A stretch of DNA of 40,701 bases from a virus: IMG/VR virus record IMGVR_UViG_3300018429_000008, positions 1-40,701 of that record, one strand, 5' to 3'. Positions 15,118 to 21,137 of this stretch are shown here, in pieces; position 1 is the stretch's first letter, and every line of letters starts with the position of its first letter. The translations under genes were made by a program, and so were the position numbers. The notes below the pieces were generated by a model. That model was not told the origin of the DNA and did not search any database. It worked only from the letters and a program-made list of their open reading frames with translations.

Positions 15118-15292
15118 CTCTGCACAACTGCCGACTGGCAAGGAGCTGGACGCGATCTATGGCGCTGCGTTTCGCGATGCTCGGGACCGCAATCGCGACC
15201 CGACGCCGGCGCACTATGACGCCCTTACCGCAGTCGTTGAAGAGGTAGAGCCGTACATCCGAGAGCAGGCTAAGGAGGCAGCGGGTGACTGA
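15110..15292 (+). CDS. Unknown small helical protein
   Basis: 60 aa, GTG start with an 8-bp overlap to the previous gene and another 8 bp to the HD gene. Two charged helices, no motif. It may be a partner of the HD hydrolase-like protein because of the coupling, but this is only positional. Confidence 0.55.
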   Translation: MVSSAQLPTGKELDAIYGAAFRDARDRNRDPTPAHYDALTAVVEEVEPYIREQAKEAAGD

Positions 15293-15734
15293 TCTCGATC
15301 GAGCGATCGCGTTCGCCACGGAGGCCCATAGCGGCCAGGTGGACAAGCTGGGGGAGCCGTATATCGATCATTGCCTTCGCGTCATGGATGCGGTGAGCGA
15401 GCCGGCGAAGCGGGTGGCGGTGTTGCACGACGTTGCCGAGGACTGCGGCTACTCGTTCGGCGCGATCCTGCACGCGACGAAGATCGACTCTGACGAGGTG
15501 CTGGCCCTTGACCTCTTGACCCGCGACTGGGCGCGCTGGCCGGCCTATGCGGACTACATCGCCCGCATCGCTGATCCGGGACGCGGCTACGAGGCAGCGG
15601 CCCCGATTGCGCGCGAGGTGAAGGTCGCGGACCTGCGGGACAACCTTGGCCGGTGGGTGCCGGAGTTGGGCGAAGACTTAAAGCAGCGTTATGAGCGGGC
15701 GTTGGAGCGGTTGACTAAGGAGAAGACGACGTGA
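15285..15734 (+). CDS. Small alarmone hydrolase-like HD protein
   Basis: 149 aa, single domain. The pattern AHSGQ..KLGEPYIDH, then LHDVAED, then KVADLRDN matches the hydrolase domain of the SpoT/MESH1 family, which removes pyrophosphate from (p)ppGpp with Mn2+. Expected metal ligands are present: H29, H48-D49 and D116, with E52-D53 for catalysis. Length fits single-domain small alarmone hydrolases; the synthetase domain is absent. It could lower (p)ppGpp or (p)ppApp during infection or neutralise toxic alarmone synthetases used in defence. Substrate choice is not provable here. GTG start overlaps the upstream gene. Confidence 0.75.
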   Translation: MTDLDRAIAFATEAHSGQVDKLGEPYIDHCLRVMDAVSEPAKRVAVLHDVAEDCGYSFGAILHATKIDSDEVLALDLLTRDWARWPAYADYIARIADPGRGYEAAAPIAREVKVADLRDNLGRWVPELGEDLKQRYERALERLTKEKTT

Positions 15735-15976
15735 GCGACGAGACGAAGATCAACGAGGTGCTGCAAGCGATCCACGACGCTGAGCAGGCTGGCGATCCGG
15801 CGACGACGTGGGACTTGGCTGAGCGTTGGAACACGCCCATCGGTGAGACGTCGACGCGCGTGTTCCCGACGCTGAATGCGGGCTACGCCGAATGCGACCT
15901 GGATGGCGGGGCGTTGACGTTGACTGATGCGGGCAGGGCCCGTATCGGTGTGACGGATGGAGGAGGTAGCGAATGA
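15731..15976 (+). CDS. Unknown protein, possible winged helix
   Basis: 81 aa, GTG start in a GTGA overlap with the HD gene. TTWDLAERWNTPIGETSTRVFPTLNAGYAECDLDGGALTLTDAGRARI has the run of a small winged-helix domain, ending in a 'TDAGR' strand seen in MarR-like and transcription-factor wings. Might regulate or bind nucleic acid. Confidence 0.5.
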   Translation: MSDETKINEVLQAIHDAEQAGDPATTWDLAERWNTPIGETSTRVFPTLNAGYAECDLDGGALTLTDAGRARIGVTDGGGSE

Positions 15977-16218
15977 GCGACTTGCACGAGGCGGTGAACG
16001 CCGCGAACGAGGCGGCGACGGCTGAGCTGCGGCGACGGGGCTTTGAGCCTGAGGCGGTGGTCGTTCACGCAGCTATCGCGGGTGCTGCGGACGACCCGTT
16101 CAACTACGGGGTCGCTTCGATGCCCGAGCGTCCGTCGCTGACGCTGGCACGGTCGCTTCGGCAGTCGGCGGCGCAGATCGCGCAGCAGGCGGCGAGGGGA
16201 GCAGACCACGATGGCTAG
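15973..16218 (+). CDS. Unknown helical protein
   Basis: 81 aa, ATGA overlap. Long Ala/Glu-rich helices (AVNAANEAATAELRRRGFEPEA and TLARSLRQSAAQIAQQAARG). No known motif. Confidence 0.55.
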   Translation: MSDLHEAVNAANEAATAELRRRGFEPEAVVVHAAIAGAADDPFNYGVASMPERPSLTLARSLRQSAAQIAQQAARGADHDG

Positions 16219-16927
16219 AGCGAAGCACTTCCATTCGCCGCCGACGGCGCGTGTCGATCGCGGCAAGCTGGTCGTGTCGCGGGAGGTGCGCGAGAAGCTG
16301 TTCCGCGGCTCTGACGTGTTGCCGGACATCACGATCACGGGCACGGTGTCGTGTCCGATCAAGCCGCCGTACGAGTACGTGCTGTCGCCGAAGTTGAAGC
16401 TGGTCGTGACGGGCATCGGCAAGCACCCCCACGGGCATCACAACCTTGTCTATACGTTGCAGGATCGTCGGGACCCGGCCCGGATTCTTCGCCGGACGCC
16501 GGGCATCAGCAGCGAGGGCTTTGGCGCGATCCGGCGGTCGTTCAACGAGTTCGGTGAGCCTGGGGAGCCGACGGCTGGCGCGATCGAGCGGGCTGGCGAG
16601 GAGTCTTCGTACACAGGGGCTGGTTCGTCGCTGTCTGATGCTGGCGAGGCGGTGAACGCACACGATCAGGAGAGGTTGACGGCCATTGCCCGGAAGGAGC
16701 GCGTCAGTGAGCGCGAGCTCCGCCGCAAGTATCAGGGGCTTCTCGGTGCCGAGGCTCGAGCGAAGGAGTTCCTGAAGGAAGGGGCTCACCGTCGCGTCGA
16801 TATGCGCAACGAGCGCCGGCTGCTCCACCGACTGTTGAGGCAGGGCAAGCCGATCGACAGCGTCGTGCAGGGCATGCAGCGGAAGCTCGATCGGGATGTT
16901 CAGCCGGTGAAGCGAAGGGCGGCGTAG
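16211..16927 (+). CDS. Unknown basic protein
   Basis: 238 aa. N-terminal half beta-rich (ITITGTVSCPIKPPYEYVLSPKLKLVVTGIG) with a His cluster (GKHPHGHHN). C-terminal half is a very basic helix set (RRKYQGLLGAEARAKEFLKE...ERRLLHRLLRQ) that may bind nucleic acid. No family recognised. It is the last large gene before a series of micro-ORFs. Confidence 0.6.
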   Translation: MARAKHFHSPPTARVDRGKLVVSREVREKLFRGSDVLPDITITGTVSCPIKPPYEYVLSPKLKLVVTGIGKHPHGHHNLVYTLQDRRDPARILRRTPGISSEGFGAIRRSFNEFGEPGEPTAGAIERAGEESSYTGAGSSLSDAGEAVNAHDQERLTAIARKERVSERELRRKYQGLLGAEARAKEFLKEGAHRRVDMRNERRLLHRLLRQGKPIDSVVQGMQRKLDRDVQPVKRRAA

Positions 16928-17064
16928 TGGTTCCGTCCGCGCCACCGTTGACACTGCTGTCTACGTCCTCGGGTCAAGCCGCTCATAGTCCGGTGATCCC
17001 AGTCGCGGCGCCTAGCTGCTGCATGGGAAGGTTCGGCCGCGTAGCCCTCGGGAGGCGGGGTTAG
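16927..17064 (+). CDS. Possible 45-aa ORF
   Basis: GTG start adjoining the previous stop, running to TAG 17062-17064. Rich in Pro, Ser and Ala with a C-C pair. Codon bias is weak and no ribosome site is seen. Treat as doubtful; the stretch may be an intergenic spacer. Confidence 0.25.
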   Translation: MVPSAPPLTLLSTSSGQAAHSPVIPVAAPSCCMGRFGRVALGRRG

Positions 17065-17065
17065 C

Positions 17066-17206
17066 ATGGTGCGGGTGAAGCGTCTCGCTTGTCTAATCCG
17101 TCGCCACGACTGGTCGCTGTCTGCCGTTTACCACGGCCGCGCCGCCGTGTGGCGGTGCGAGCGTTGCGGTGCGGAGTCTGTGACCAGTGCGGCGGGGGAG
17201 GCGTAG
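17066..17206 (+). CDS. Zinc-ribbon microprotein (46 aa)
   Basis: ATG at 17066 with GGAGG at 17051-17055. The product has a basic start, an HDW motif and a CERCG pair, together with an earlier Cys, as in small zinc-ribbon proteins of actinobacteria and their phages. Third positions are G/C rich. The next gene begins 4 bp after its stop. Confidence 0.6.
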   Translation: MVRVKRLACLIRRHDWSLSAVYHGRAAVWRCERCGAESVTSAAGEA

Positions 17207-17210
17207 AGCC

Positions 17211-17492
17211 GTGGCTGAGCGGGTCTACCTAATCTTCGGCGGTCGCCAGTACTACCCGGAGGGCGGAACAGGCGATCTGATCGCCGACCCATTCAGTTCG
17301 GCTGATGCGGCTGCTGCACTCCGACATGGCGAGCGGGTGGCCGAGGACCACTTGAACCAGCAGGGGCCGAACGCCGGGGACTGGTGGGAGTTGGCCGAGA
17401 TCATGCCTCGTCGAGTCCGTGTGATCGCACGCGGCTGGCGGCTTACGCCGGACGAGTTCGACCGCGAGGTGTTCGCTGCGGATGCCGACTGA
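17211..17492 (+). CDS. Unknown protein
   Basis: 93 aa from GTG 17211 (GGGAGG at 17196-17201). Starts with a beta strand (VAERVYLIFGGRQYYP), then helical (ADAAAALRHGERVAEDHL). No motif. An upstream GTG in the same frame at 17187 is less likely. Overlaps the next gene by 11 bp. Confidence 0.55.
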   Translation: MAERVYLIFGGRQYYPEGGTGDLIADPFSSADAAAALRHGERVAEDHLNQQGPNAGDWWELAEIMPRRVRVIARGWRLTPDEFDREVFAADAD

Positions 17493-17709
17493 CTCTCCCA
17501 TAGAGCCAGAGGGCCGCCATAACTGCCGCTGCTCACCAACACCGCTTGATCGGTCCGCCTATCACGGGCCGACGGTCAGTCTCGACGGCCGTCCGTTCCG
17601 GCGCTACCTCGATCACGTCGAGGCATGCGCGACGTTTCAGGACGATATGGAGCGCCTCCTCGATCCCGCGTCGGTGGCCCGGAAGGCTTTGGGTGAGTTT
17701 CATGCGTAG
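17482..17709 (+). CDS. Unknown protein with Cys motif
   Basis: 75 aa. HNCRCSP near the start may bind metal together with a later HVEAC. Its opening SPIEPE echoes SPIGPE in the large mosaic gene at 9072, and the DNA shares TCTCCCATAG there. Overlaps the following small membrane gene by 8 bp. Confidence 0.55.
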   Translation: MPTDSPIEPEGRHNCRCSPTPLDRSAYHGPTVSLDGRPFRRYLDHVEACATFQDDMERLLDPASVARKALGEFHA

Positions 17710-17815
17710 CCGTCTCGTCTTGTGGGGCTGGTGGCTCGAGGATCGCGGCTACGCCCAGTTCGGGATCGTCGTGGCCTTGCTGGTCGTCAGCTGGTACGGA
17801 GCGTTGACGGCGTGA
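17702..17815 (+). CDS. Single-pass membrane microprotein (37 aa)
   Basis: The first half is basic and Trp-rich (MRSRLVLWGWWLEDRG). Residues 20-37 (FGIVVALLVVSWYGALTA) form one transmembrane helix. It is too small for a classical holin, but a role in membrane insertion or superinfection control is possible. It overlaps the upstream gene by 8 bp. Confidence 0.55.
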   Translation: MRSRLVLWGWWLEDRGYAQFGIVVALLVVSWYGALTA

Positions 17816-17827
17816 GGGTGGCGAGCG

Positions 17828-18040
17828 GTGACCTGGATAGATGACCTTGCGGTGCTGACGGCGCATCAGCGCGCCCGGCAGATCGAGGATGCCCTGGTCA
17901 AGCACGACGTGGTCGCCGTCCCGGTCGTCGGCGATGAGTGCATCGTGTATCTCGTGCCGGGCTGGCGTGAGGCTCCGGTCCGCCGGGCGAAGATCGCCTG
18001 GTACCGGTTGCGTCGGCGTTTGTTCGTCGCCGGACGCTGA
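17828..18040 (+). CDS. Unknown small protein
   Basis: 70 aa, GTG start. Alternating helix and strand (ARQIEDALVKHDVVAVPVVGDECIVYLVPGW), ending in a basic helix (IAWYRLRRRLF). No family recognised. It is the last gene before the tRNA region. Confidence 0.5.
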   Translation: MTWIDDLAVLTAHQRARQIEDALVKHDVVAVPVVGDECIVYLVPGWREAPVRRAKIAWYRLRRRLFVAGR

Positions 18041-18059
18041 ACTTTTCTGAGCGGTCACC

Positions 18060-18137
18060 ATGCCTTTGCGGGTGGCGTACCGCTTCACCCTTCGCCGCGA
18101 GGCGATGACCGGGGTGGAACCCGAGAGGGGCTGCTAA
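18060..18137 (+). CDS. Possible 25-aa ORF
   Basis: ATG 18060 to TAA 18135-18137; almost every third base is G or C, like true genes here, but it is very short and lacks a clear ribosome site. The same bases contain a GGGG-CTGCTAA-CCCC loop that resembles a serine tRNA anticodon arm. Confidence 0.25.
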   Translation: MPLRVAYRFTLRREAMTGVEPERGC

Positions 18138-18163
18138 CCCCGTCGTCGCGGCCGCGTCGGCCG

Positions 18164-18180
18164 GCCGGGTCACTCCCGGC
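18164..18180 (+). terminator. Hairpin before tRNA pair
   Basis: GCCGGG-TCACT-CCCGGC, a 6-bp perfect stem with 5-nt loop, followed by TTTGGATT. It could end the preceding operon or separate it from the tRNA transcript. The T-run is short. Confidence 0.35.
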
Positions 18181-18237
18181 TTTGGATTGTGGATGCCGCT
18201 GGCGGTTAGCGAGAGACGCGCTCGCCCGCCACCCTTG

Positions 18238-18313
18238 CCCCTGGTAGCTCAGTCTGGACGAGAGCGCCCGCCTCCTAAGCGGGATGTCCTCGGTTCGCAT
18301 CCGGGCCAGGGCA
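18238..18313 (+). tRNA. tRNA-Arg (anticodon CCT)
   Basis: Decodes AGG. D arm GCTC...GAGC, anticodon arm CCCGC-CTCCTAA-GCGGG, T arm CTCGG-TTCGCAT-CCGGG. In the acceptor stem, CCCCTGG pairs with CCAGGGC except for C1-C72. A G just before position 1 (18237) would pair with C72 if one C were absent, so the gene has one extra or altered base. The T loop is TTCGCAT rather than TTCGAAT. CCA is not encoded. Function is probable but slightly impaired processing is possible. Confidence 0.8.
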
Positions 18314-18412
18314 TTCATTGCTCCTCGGCGTCCGGTCCCCTTGTGGGGCCGCACTGGCGGGGTATCGACCTTCGAGGCAGCGCGCGCCTTGGCCTCGTTG
18401 CTCTCCGTCCTC

Positions 18413-18485
18413 GCCGGGCTAGCTCAACTGGTAGAGCGCCTGCCTCGTAAGCAGGGGGTTCGAGGTTCGAGTCCTCGGCTCGGCT
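18413..18485 (+). tRNA. tRNA-Thr (anticodon CGT)
   Basis: Decodes ACG. Full cloverleaf: acceptor GCCGGGC/GCTCGGC (one G-T pair), D arm GCTC/GAGC, anticodon arm CCTGC-CTCGTAA-GCAGG, T arm CGAGG-TTCGAGT-CCTCG, discriminator T; CCA not encoded. It lies 99 bp after the tRNA-Arg gene. Phage tRNAs often supply codons used more by the phage than by the host. Confidence 0.92.
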
Positions 18486-18528
18486 TGGACGCGCGAGCTG
18501 TTCTGCTTCGACCTGGAAGGGAGACGCC

Positions 18529-18597
18529 ATGCAACGTCTGCTCGCTTGGCTGCTTCCTCTTGAGCCGTTCGGCTTCTACCTGGAGGTGAAGCGATGA
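18529..18597 (+). CDS. 22-aa leader-like ORF
   Basis: ATG 18529 follows a good ribosome site (GGAAGGGAG at 18515-18523) and the stop overlaps the next ATG (ATGA). The peptide is hydrophobic and aromatic. It may be a leader peptide that couples translation of the zinc-ribbon gene at 18594 after the tRNA genes. Confidence 0.45.
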   Translation: MQRLLAWLLPLEPFGFYLEVKR

Positions 18598-18833
18598 CGG
18601 CTTCGGCTGTGCTGTTCCCAACGTCTCCTGGTCGTGTCCCTTCGGGTCGTCCGTTGGAGGCTCGGCCGTGTCGGTGTGGCGATCAGCGCCTCTTCGACGG
18701 CTTCACCTGTACCCGTTGTGGCTACCACTTGCTGGCTCAGATCAGGGAGACGTGGGCGTTGGCCGCCCAGCGCATGAGTCGTTCCACCCAGCCGAACTCG
18801 TTGCCGGGCCGGTTGACGAAGGTGGCGACGTGA
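18594..18833 (+). CDS. Zinc-ribbon protein
   Basis: 79 aa. C-x-C-G...C-x-x-C-G (PCRCGDQRLFDGFTCTRCGY) at residues 26-43 forms a typical zinc ribbon, followed by a helix. ATGA and GTGA overlaps link it to both neighbours. Confidence 0.65.
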   Translation: MTASAVLFPTSPGRVPSGRPLEARPCRCGDQRLFDGFTCTRCGYHLLAQIRETWALAAQRMSRSTQPNSLPGRLTKVAT

Positions 18834-19285
18834 GCGACACCGCCGAGCTCACGGAGCGCGGTTGGCCACGTCCGATCATCGGCGGCTGGCCGATCGCGTG
18901 GGTGACGCCGCCCGATGCACTCAGCAAGACAAACCCGGACCGTCACGGCGAGGTCATCGTCAAGAAGCTTTGCCAGGTCTGCGGCGAGGGACACGGGCCG
19001 AACGACATCGCCTACGTCCTCGTCAAGGACAAGCCGCTGCCCGACGCAGACATCTCGTGGGCATGGGCGCAGGCTATGGACGATGGAGTCCTGCACGAGC
19101 GGTGCCTGCGTCTCGCGGTTGGTCGCTGCCCGAAGCTTAAGGCCCTCCGCGCGGCGGGTGAGCTGGCGATCATTGCCTGCCCCGCGCACGCGATTCGTTG
19201 TCGCGCGGATGGCGAAGAGGGCGGCCGCCTCATGGCAGATGGGGACCACTGCACGGTGCTCGATACTGAGGGCTTCTTGTCCTGA
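18830..19285 (+). CDS. Unknown zinc-binding protein
   Basis: 151 aa, GTG start. CQVCGEGH is one zinc half-site and HERC/CP the probable other, in a treble-clef-like arrangement (KLCQVCGEGHGPNDIAYVLV ... VLHERCLRLAVGRCPKL). Likely a nucleic-acid- or protein-binding factor. Its stop overlaps the next start by one base. Confidence 0.6.
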   Translation: MSDTAELTERGWPRPIIGGWPIAWVTPPDALSKTNPDRHGEVIVKKLCQVCGEGHGPNDIAYVLVKDKPLPDADISWAWAQAMDDGVLHERCLRLAVGRCPKLKALRAAGELAIIACPAHAIRCRADGEEGGRLMADGDHCTVLDTEGFLS

Positions 19286-19704
19286 TGCTGCTTCCGGCTC
19301 TCTTCCACTGGTCGCCGGCTGACCGCCGCACGGACATCCTGCGCGATGGCTTGAAGCCGTATGCGCCGCCGGCTGTGAGCGGTGGTGGCGAGATGTCCGC
19401 TATCGCTTGGCCGTATCTGTGCTTCGGCACGACCCCTCAGGCAGCGTGGCGCTACTCGGGCGACCTGGACTACAACCATCTGGACGACGTCGAGTGGGAC
19501 CTGTGGCAGGTGTCGCTGTCGGACACGGACGAGGTCCACATCCGCCCAGACTTCGGCAACGCGGTCAAGGAGGTGCGGGTCCACAACGCGATCCCTGCCG
19601 ATCGTGTGTGGTGGGTCGCTCGACGGTCGGGCCTCGTCGCCCGTTGCGAGCACGGGGCGGAGATGCCTGCTGATTGTCCTGCCGACTGCTTCCCCAAGGT
19701 GTGA
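19285..19704 (+). CDS. ADP-ribosyltransferase-like protein
   Basis: 139 aa. The order LFHWSP, then ILRDGLKP, then LCFGTTPQAAWRYSG, then EVRVHNAIPADRVWWV resembles the ART fold (KptA/RES-like): a histidine on the first strand, a 'GL' turn, an S/T strand and a late acidic strand. Such proteins use NAD+ to modify proteins, RNA or DNA. The exact catalytic triad cannot be proven by eye. In phages they can reprogram host enzymes; here it may also be a toxin or a decayed family member. It overlaps the next gene by 4 bp. Confidence 0.45.
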   Translation: MLLPALFHWSPADRRTDILRDGLKPYAPPAVSGGGEMSAIAWPYLCFGTTPQAAWRYSGDLDYNHLDDVEWDLWQVSLSDTDEVHIRPDFGNAVKEVRVHNAIPADRVWWVARRSGLVARCEHGAEMPADCPADCFPKV

Positions 19705-20015
19705 AGGCGCTTGCCGTTCATACCTGTCCTGTCTACGACCGGCCGGGTGCGCTGCCTCACATCGGCTTCGAGCCTTACCTGCCTGATCTTCCTGTTGCTG
19801 GCTGGTGCAACGTGCTCGAGGTCGTGATCGCAGGCTGTTGCTTGGGCCAGATGCGGCGCTTGGGTCTGACGACAGGGCTGAGTGAGCTAGCGCTGCCCTG
19901 CCGAATGCGACGGGTGGCTCGTCTGGCTGCTGGTCGCTGGGTAGTGGGTCAGTTTGACCAAAGTGACCCACTACCGGTCGCTGAGCTTCGCACCGAGCAG
20001 CTTGCCTATGGCTAG
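19701..20015 (+). CDS. Unknown protein, last of the early operon
   Basis: 104 aa from GTG 19701 (GTGA overlap). Contains scattered cysteines (HTCPVYD...CNVLEVVIAGCCLG) and hydrophobic stretches. It converges on the reverse gene at 19971-20228 and overlaps it by 45 bp. A large inverted repeat lies in its end, which may stop transcription. Confidence 0.5.
   Translation: MKALAVHTCPVYDRPGALPHIGFEPYLPDLPVAGWCNVLEVVIAGCCLGQMRRLGLTTGLSELALPCRMRRVARLAAGRWVVGQFDQSDPLPVAELRTEQLAYG
19940..19975. terminator. Bidirectional hairpin at convergent junction
   Basis: Perfect 12-bp inverted repeat GGTAGTGGGTCA (19940-19951) and TGACCCACTACC (19964-19975) with a 12-nt loop. It covers the meeting point of the forward early operon and the reverse gene. 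Acting on both strands it could separate early genes from the packaging genes. An operator function is also possible. Confidence 0.55.
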
Positions 20016-20228
20016 TAGCCCGTGTAGCTGAGCGCATTGGATCTCGTCCTCACCCATAGGCTCGGGATCTAGCTGGGCCGCGCGTCCGTCACCTCGCGCT
20101 TGCACGTTCGCGAGGACGCTTGCTACCTGTTTGAGGTGATCGCTTGCGCTCATCTCAAGGTTGTCAGCACCGTAGCCGGCGACCATGTGCCTGAACTCGG
20201 TCGCCTTGGCGCCCTCGCCATCGAGCAT
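19971..20228 (-). CDS. Unknown reverse-strand protein
   Basis: 85 aa. Supported by a strong reverse-strand ribosome site (AGGAGG, complement at 20235-20240) 6 nt before the ATG, and by a normal composition with acidic and Ala-rich helices (DHLKQVASVLANVQARG). No motif. It diverges from the HNH/terminase genes, so it may regulate the switch to late transcription, but that is positional inference. Confidence 0.6.
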   Translation of the reverse strand: MLDGEGAKATEFRHMVAGYGADNLEMSASDHLKQVASVLANVQARGDGRAAQLDPEPMGEDEIQCAQLHGLLAIGKLLGAKLSDR

Positions 20229-20272
20229 CTAACGCCTCCTGTGTCGGACCAGTAAGGCGGTGAGCGTAACCC

Positions 20273-20575
20273 ATGCCTGTCGGTCGACCGACCACCACCG
20301 AACGCGGCTACGGACACGCCCACCAGCGGCTACGGAAGCGCTGGGCACCCAAGGTTGCGACGGGCACGGTGTGCTGCTGGCGCTGCCTAGCGAACGGCAA
20401 GCCTGAGACCGAGGCGCTGATCGCGCCGGATGACGAGTGGGATCTCGGCCACGACGACCGGGACCGCAACGTGTACCGCGGCCCGGAGCATCGCCGATGC
20501 AACCGAGGCACTGCGGCACACCGCCCGCCTCGAAAGCGCCCGCCGGAACCACATCCTGGCCTGCTCAACGCCTGA
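20273..20575 (+). CDS. HNH endonuclease of the packaging module
   Basis: 100 aa. RGYGHAHQRLRKRW, then CCWRC, then DLGHDD, then YRGPEHRRCNR is the standard small phage HNH protein found next to terminase, with the zinc cysteines and the H/N/H residues in place. Related proteins (HK97 gp74 type) assist terminase in cutting cos DNA. It starts the packaging and head operon. Confidence 0.88.
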   Translation: MPVGRPTTTERGYGHAHQRLRKRWAPKVATGTVCCWRCLANGKPETEALIAPDDEWDLGHDDRDRNVYRGPEHRRCNRGTAAHRPPRKRPPEPHPGLLNA

Positions 20576-20579
20576 CGGG

Positions 20580-20596
20580 TGGGGGGAGGCCCCCCA
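20580..20596 (+). terminator. Hairpin between HNH and small terminase
   Basis: TGGGGGG-AGG-CCCCCCA, a 7-bp stem with 3-nt loop, just after the HNH gene. The region 20576-20708 has no ORF and also contains GCCCC/GGGGC at about 20670-20682. It could carry the cos/pac packaging site or slow transcription. No T-tract. Confidence 0.35.
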
Positions 20597-20708
20597 TAGC
20601 ACATATCGCAAATGGCCGAGGGGTTAGCGGCAGAGACCTTGTACGAGTTTTGAAGTCTGTTGCCCAGGCGCCCCGAAGGGGGCTCTGGCCGACCGAGAGG
20701 AGGCCCGA

Positions 20709-21137
20709 ATGGGCTCTCGCGGACCAGTACCCAAGCGTTCGACGCAACGTCGTCGGCGCAACAAGGATGAGGAGCCCGAGTCGGCTCCCGCGACGGCGCC
20801 GACGGTAGCGATCCCGGCGGCCAGCGAGCATTGGCATGAGTCGGCGACCCGTTGGTACGAGTCGCTCGCCGAGTCCGGGCAGGCGCAGTTCTTCGAGCCG
20901 TCGGATTGGGCGGCGGCGCAGATCGTGGCGGGTCAGCTATCGGAGTTCCTGACGGCCTCGAAGCGCTCGGCGATGATGTTTTCCCACCTGTGGTCGGCTA
21001 TGACCGACCTCCTCACTACCGAAGGTGCTCGCCGGCGCCTGAAGATCGAGATCGACCGCGATCAGCCGTCGGTGGATGATGGTGAGGCCGCGACGGTTGC
21101 GAGGCTGAATGACTACCGCAGCCGGTCCGCCGGCTGA
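20709..21137 (+). CDS. terS: Terminase small subunit
   Basis: 142 aa. The opening MGSRGPVPKRSTQRRRR is the typical start of the actinophage small terminase, and the middle contains the helical DNA-binding and oligomerisation part. It recognises phage DNA and guides the large subunit. Supported by AGGAGG at 20698-20703 and by position. Overlaps the large terminase by 29 bp. Confidence 0.85.
   Translation: MGSRGPVPKRSTQRRRRNKDEEPESAPATAPTVAIPAASEHWHESATRWYESLAESGQAQFFEPSDWAAAQIVAGQLSEFLTASKRSAMMFSHLWSAMTDLLTTEGARRRLKIEIDRDQPSVDDGEAATVARLNDYRSRSAG

Noticed and set aside
18100-18187. tRNA-Ser(GCT)-like segment with GGGG-CTGCTAA-CCCC loop
   Set aside because: No matching acceptor stem and no TTC-type T loop; the later G/C stem reads better as a hairpin.
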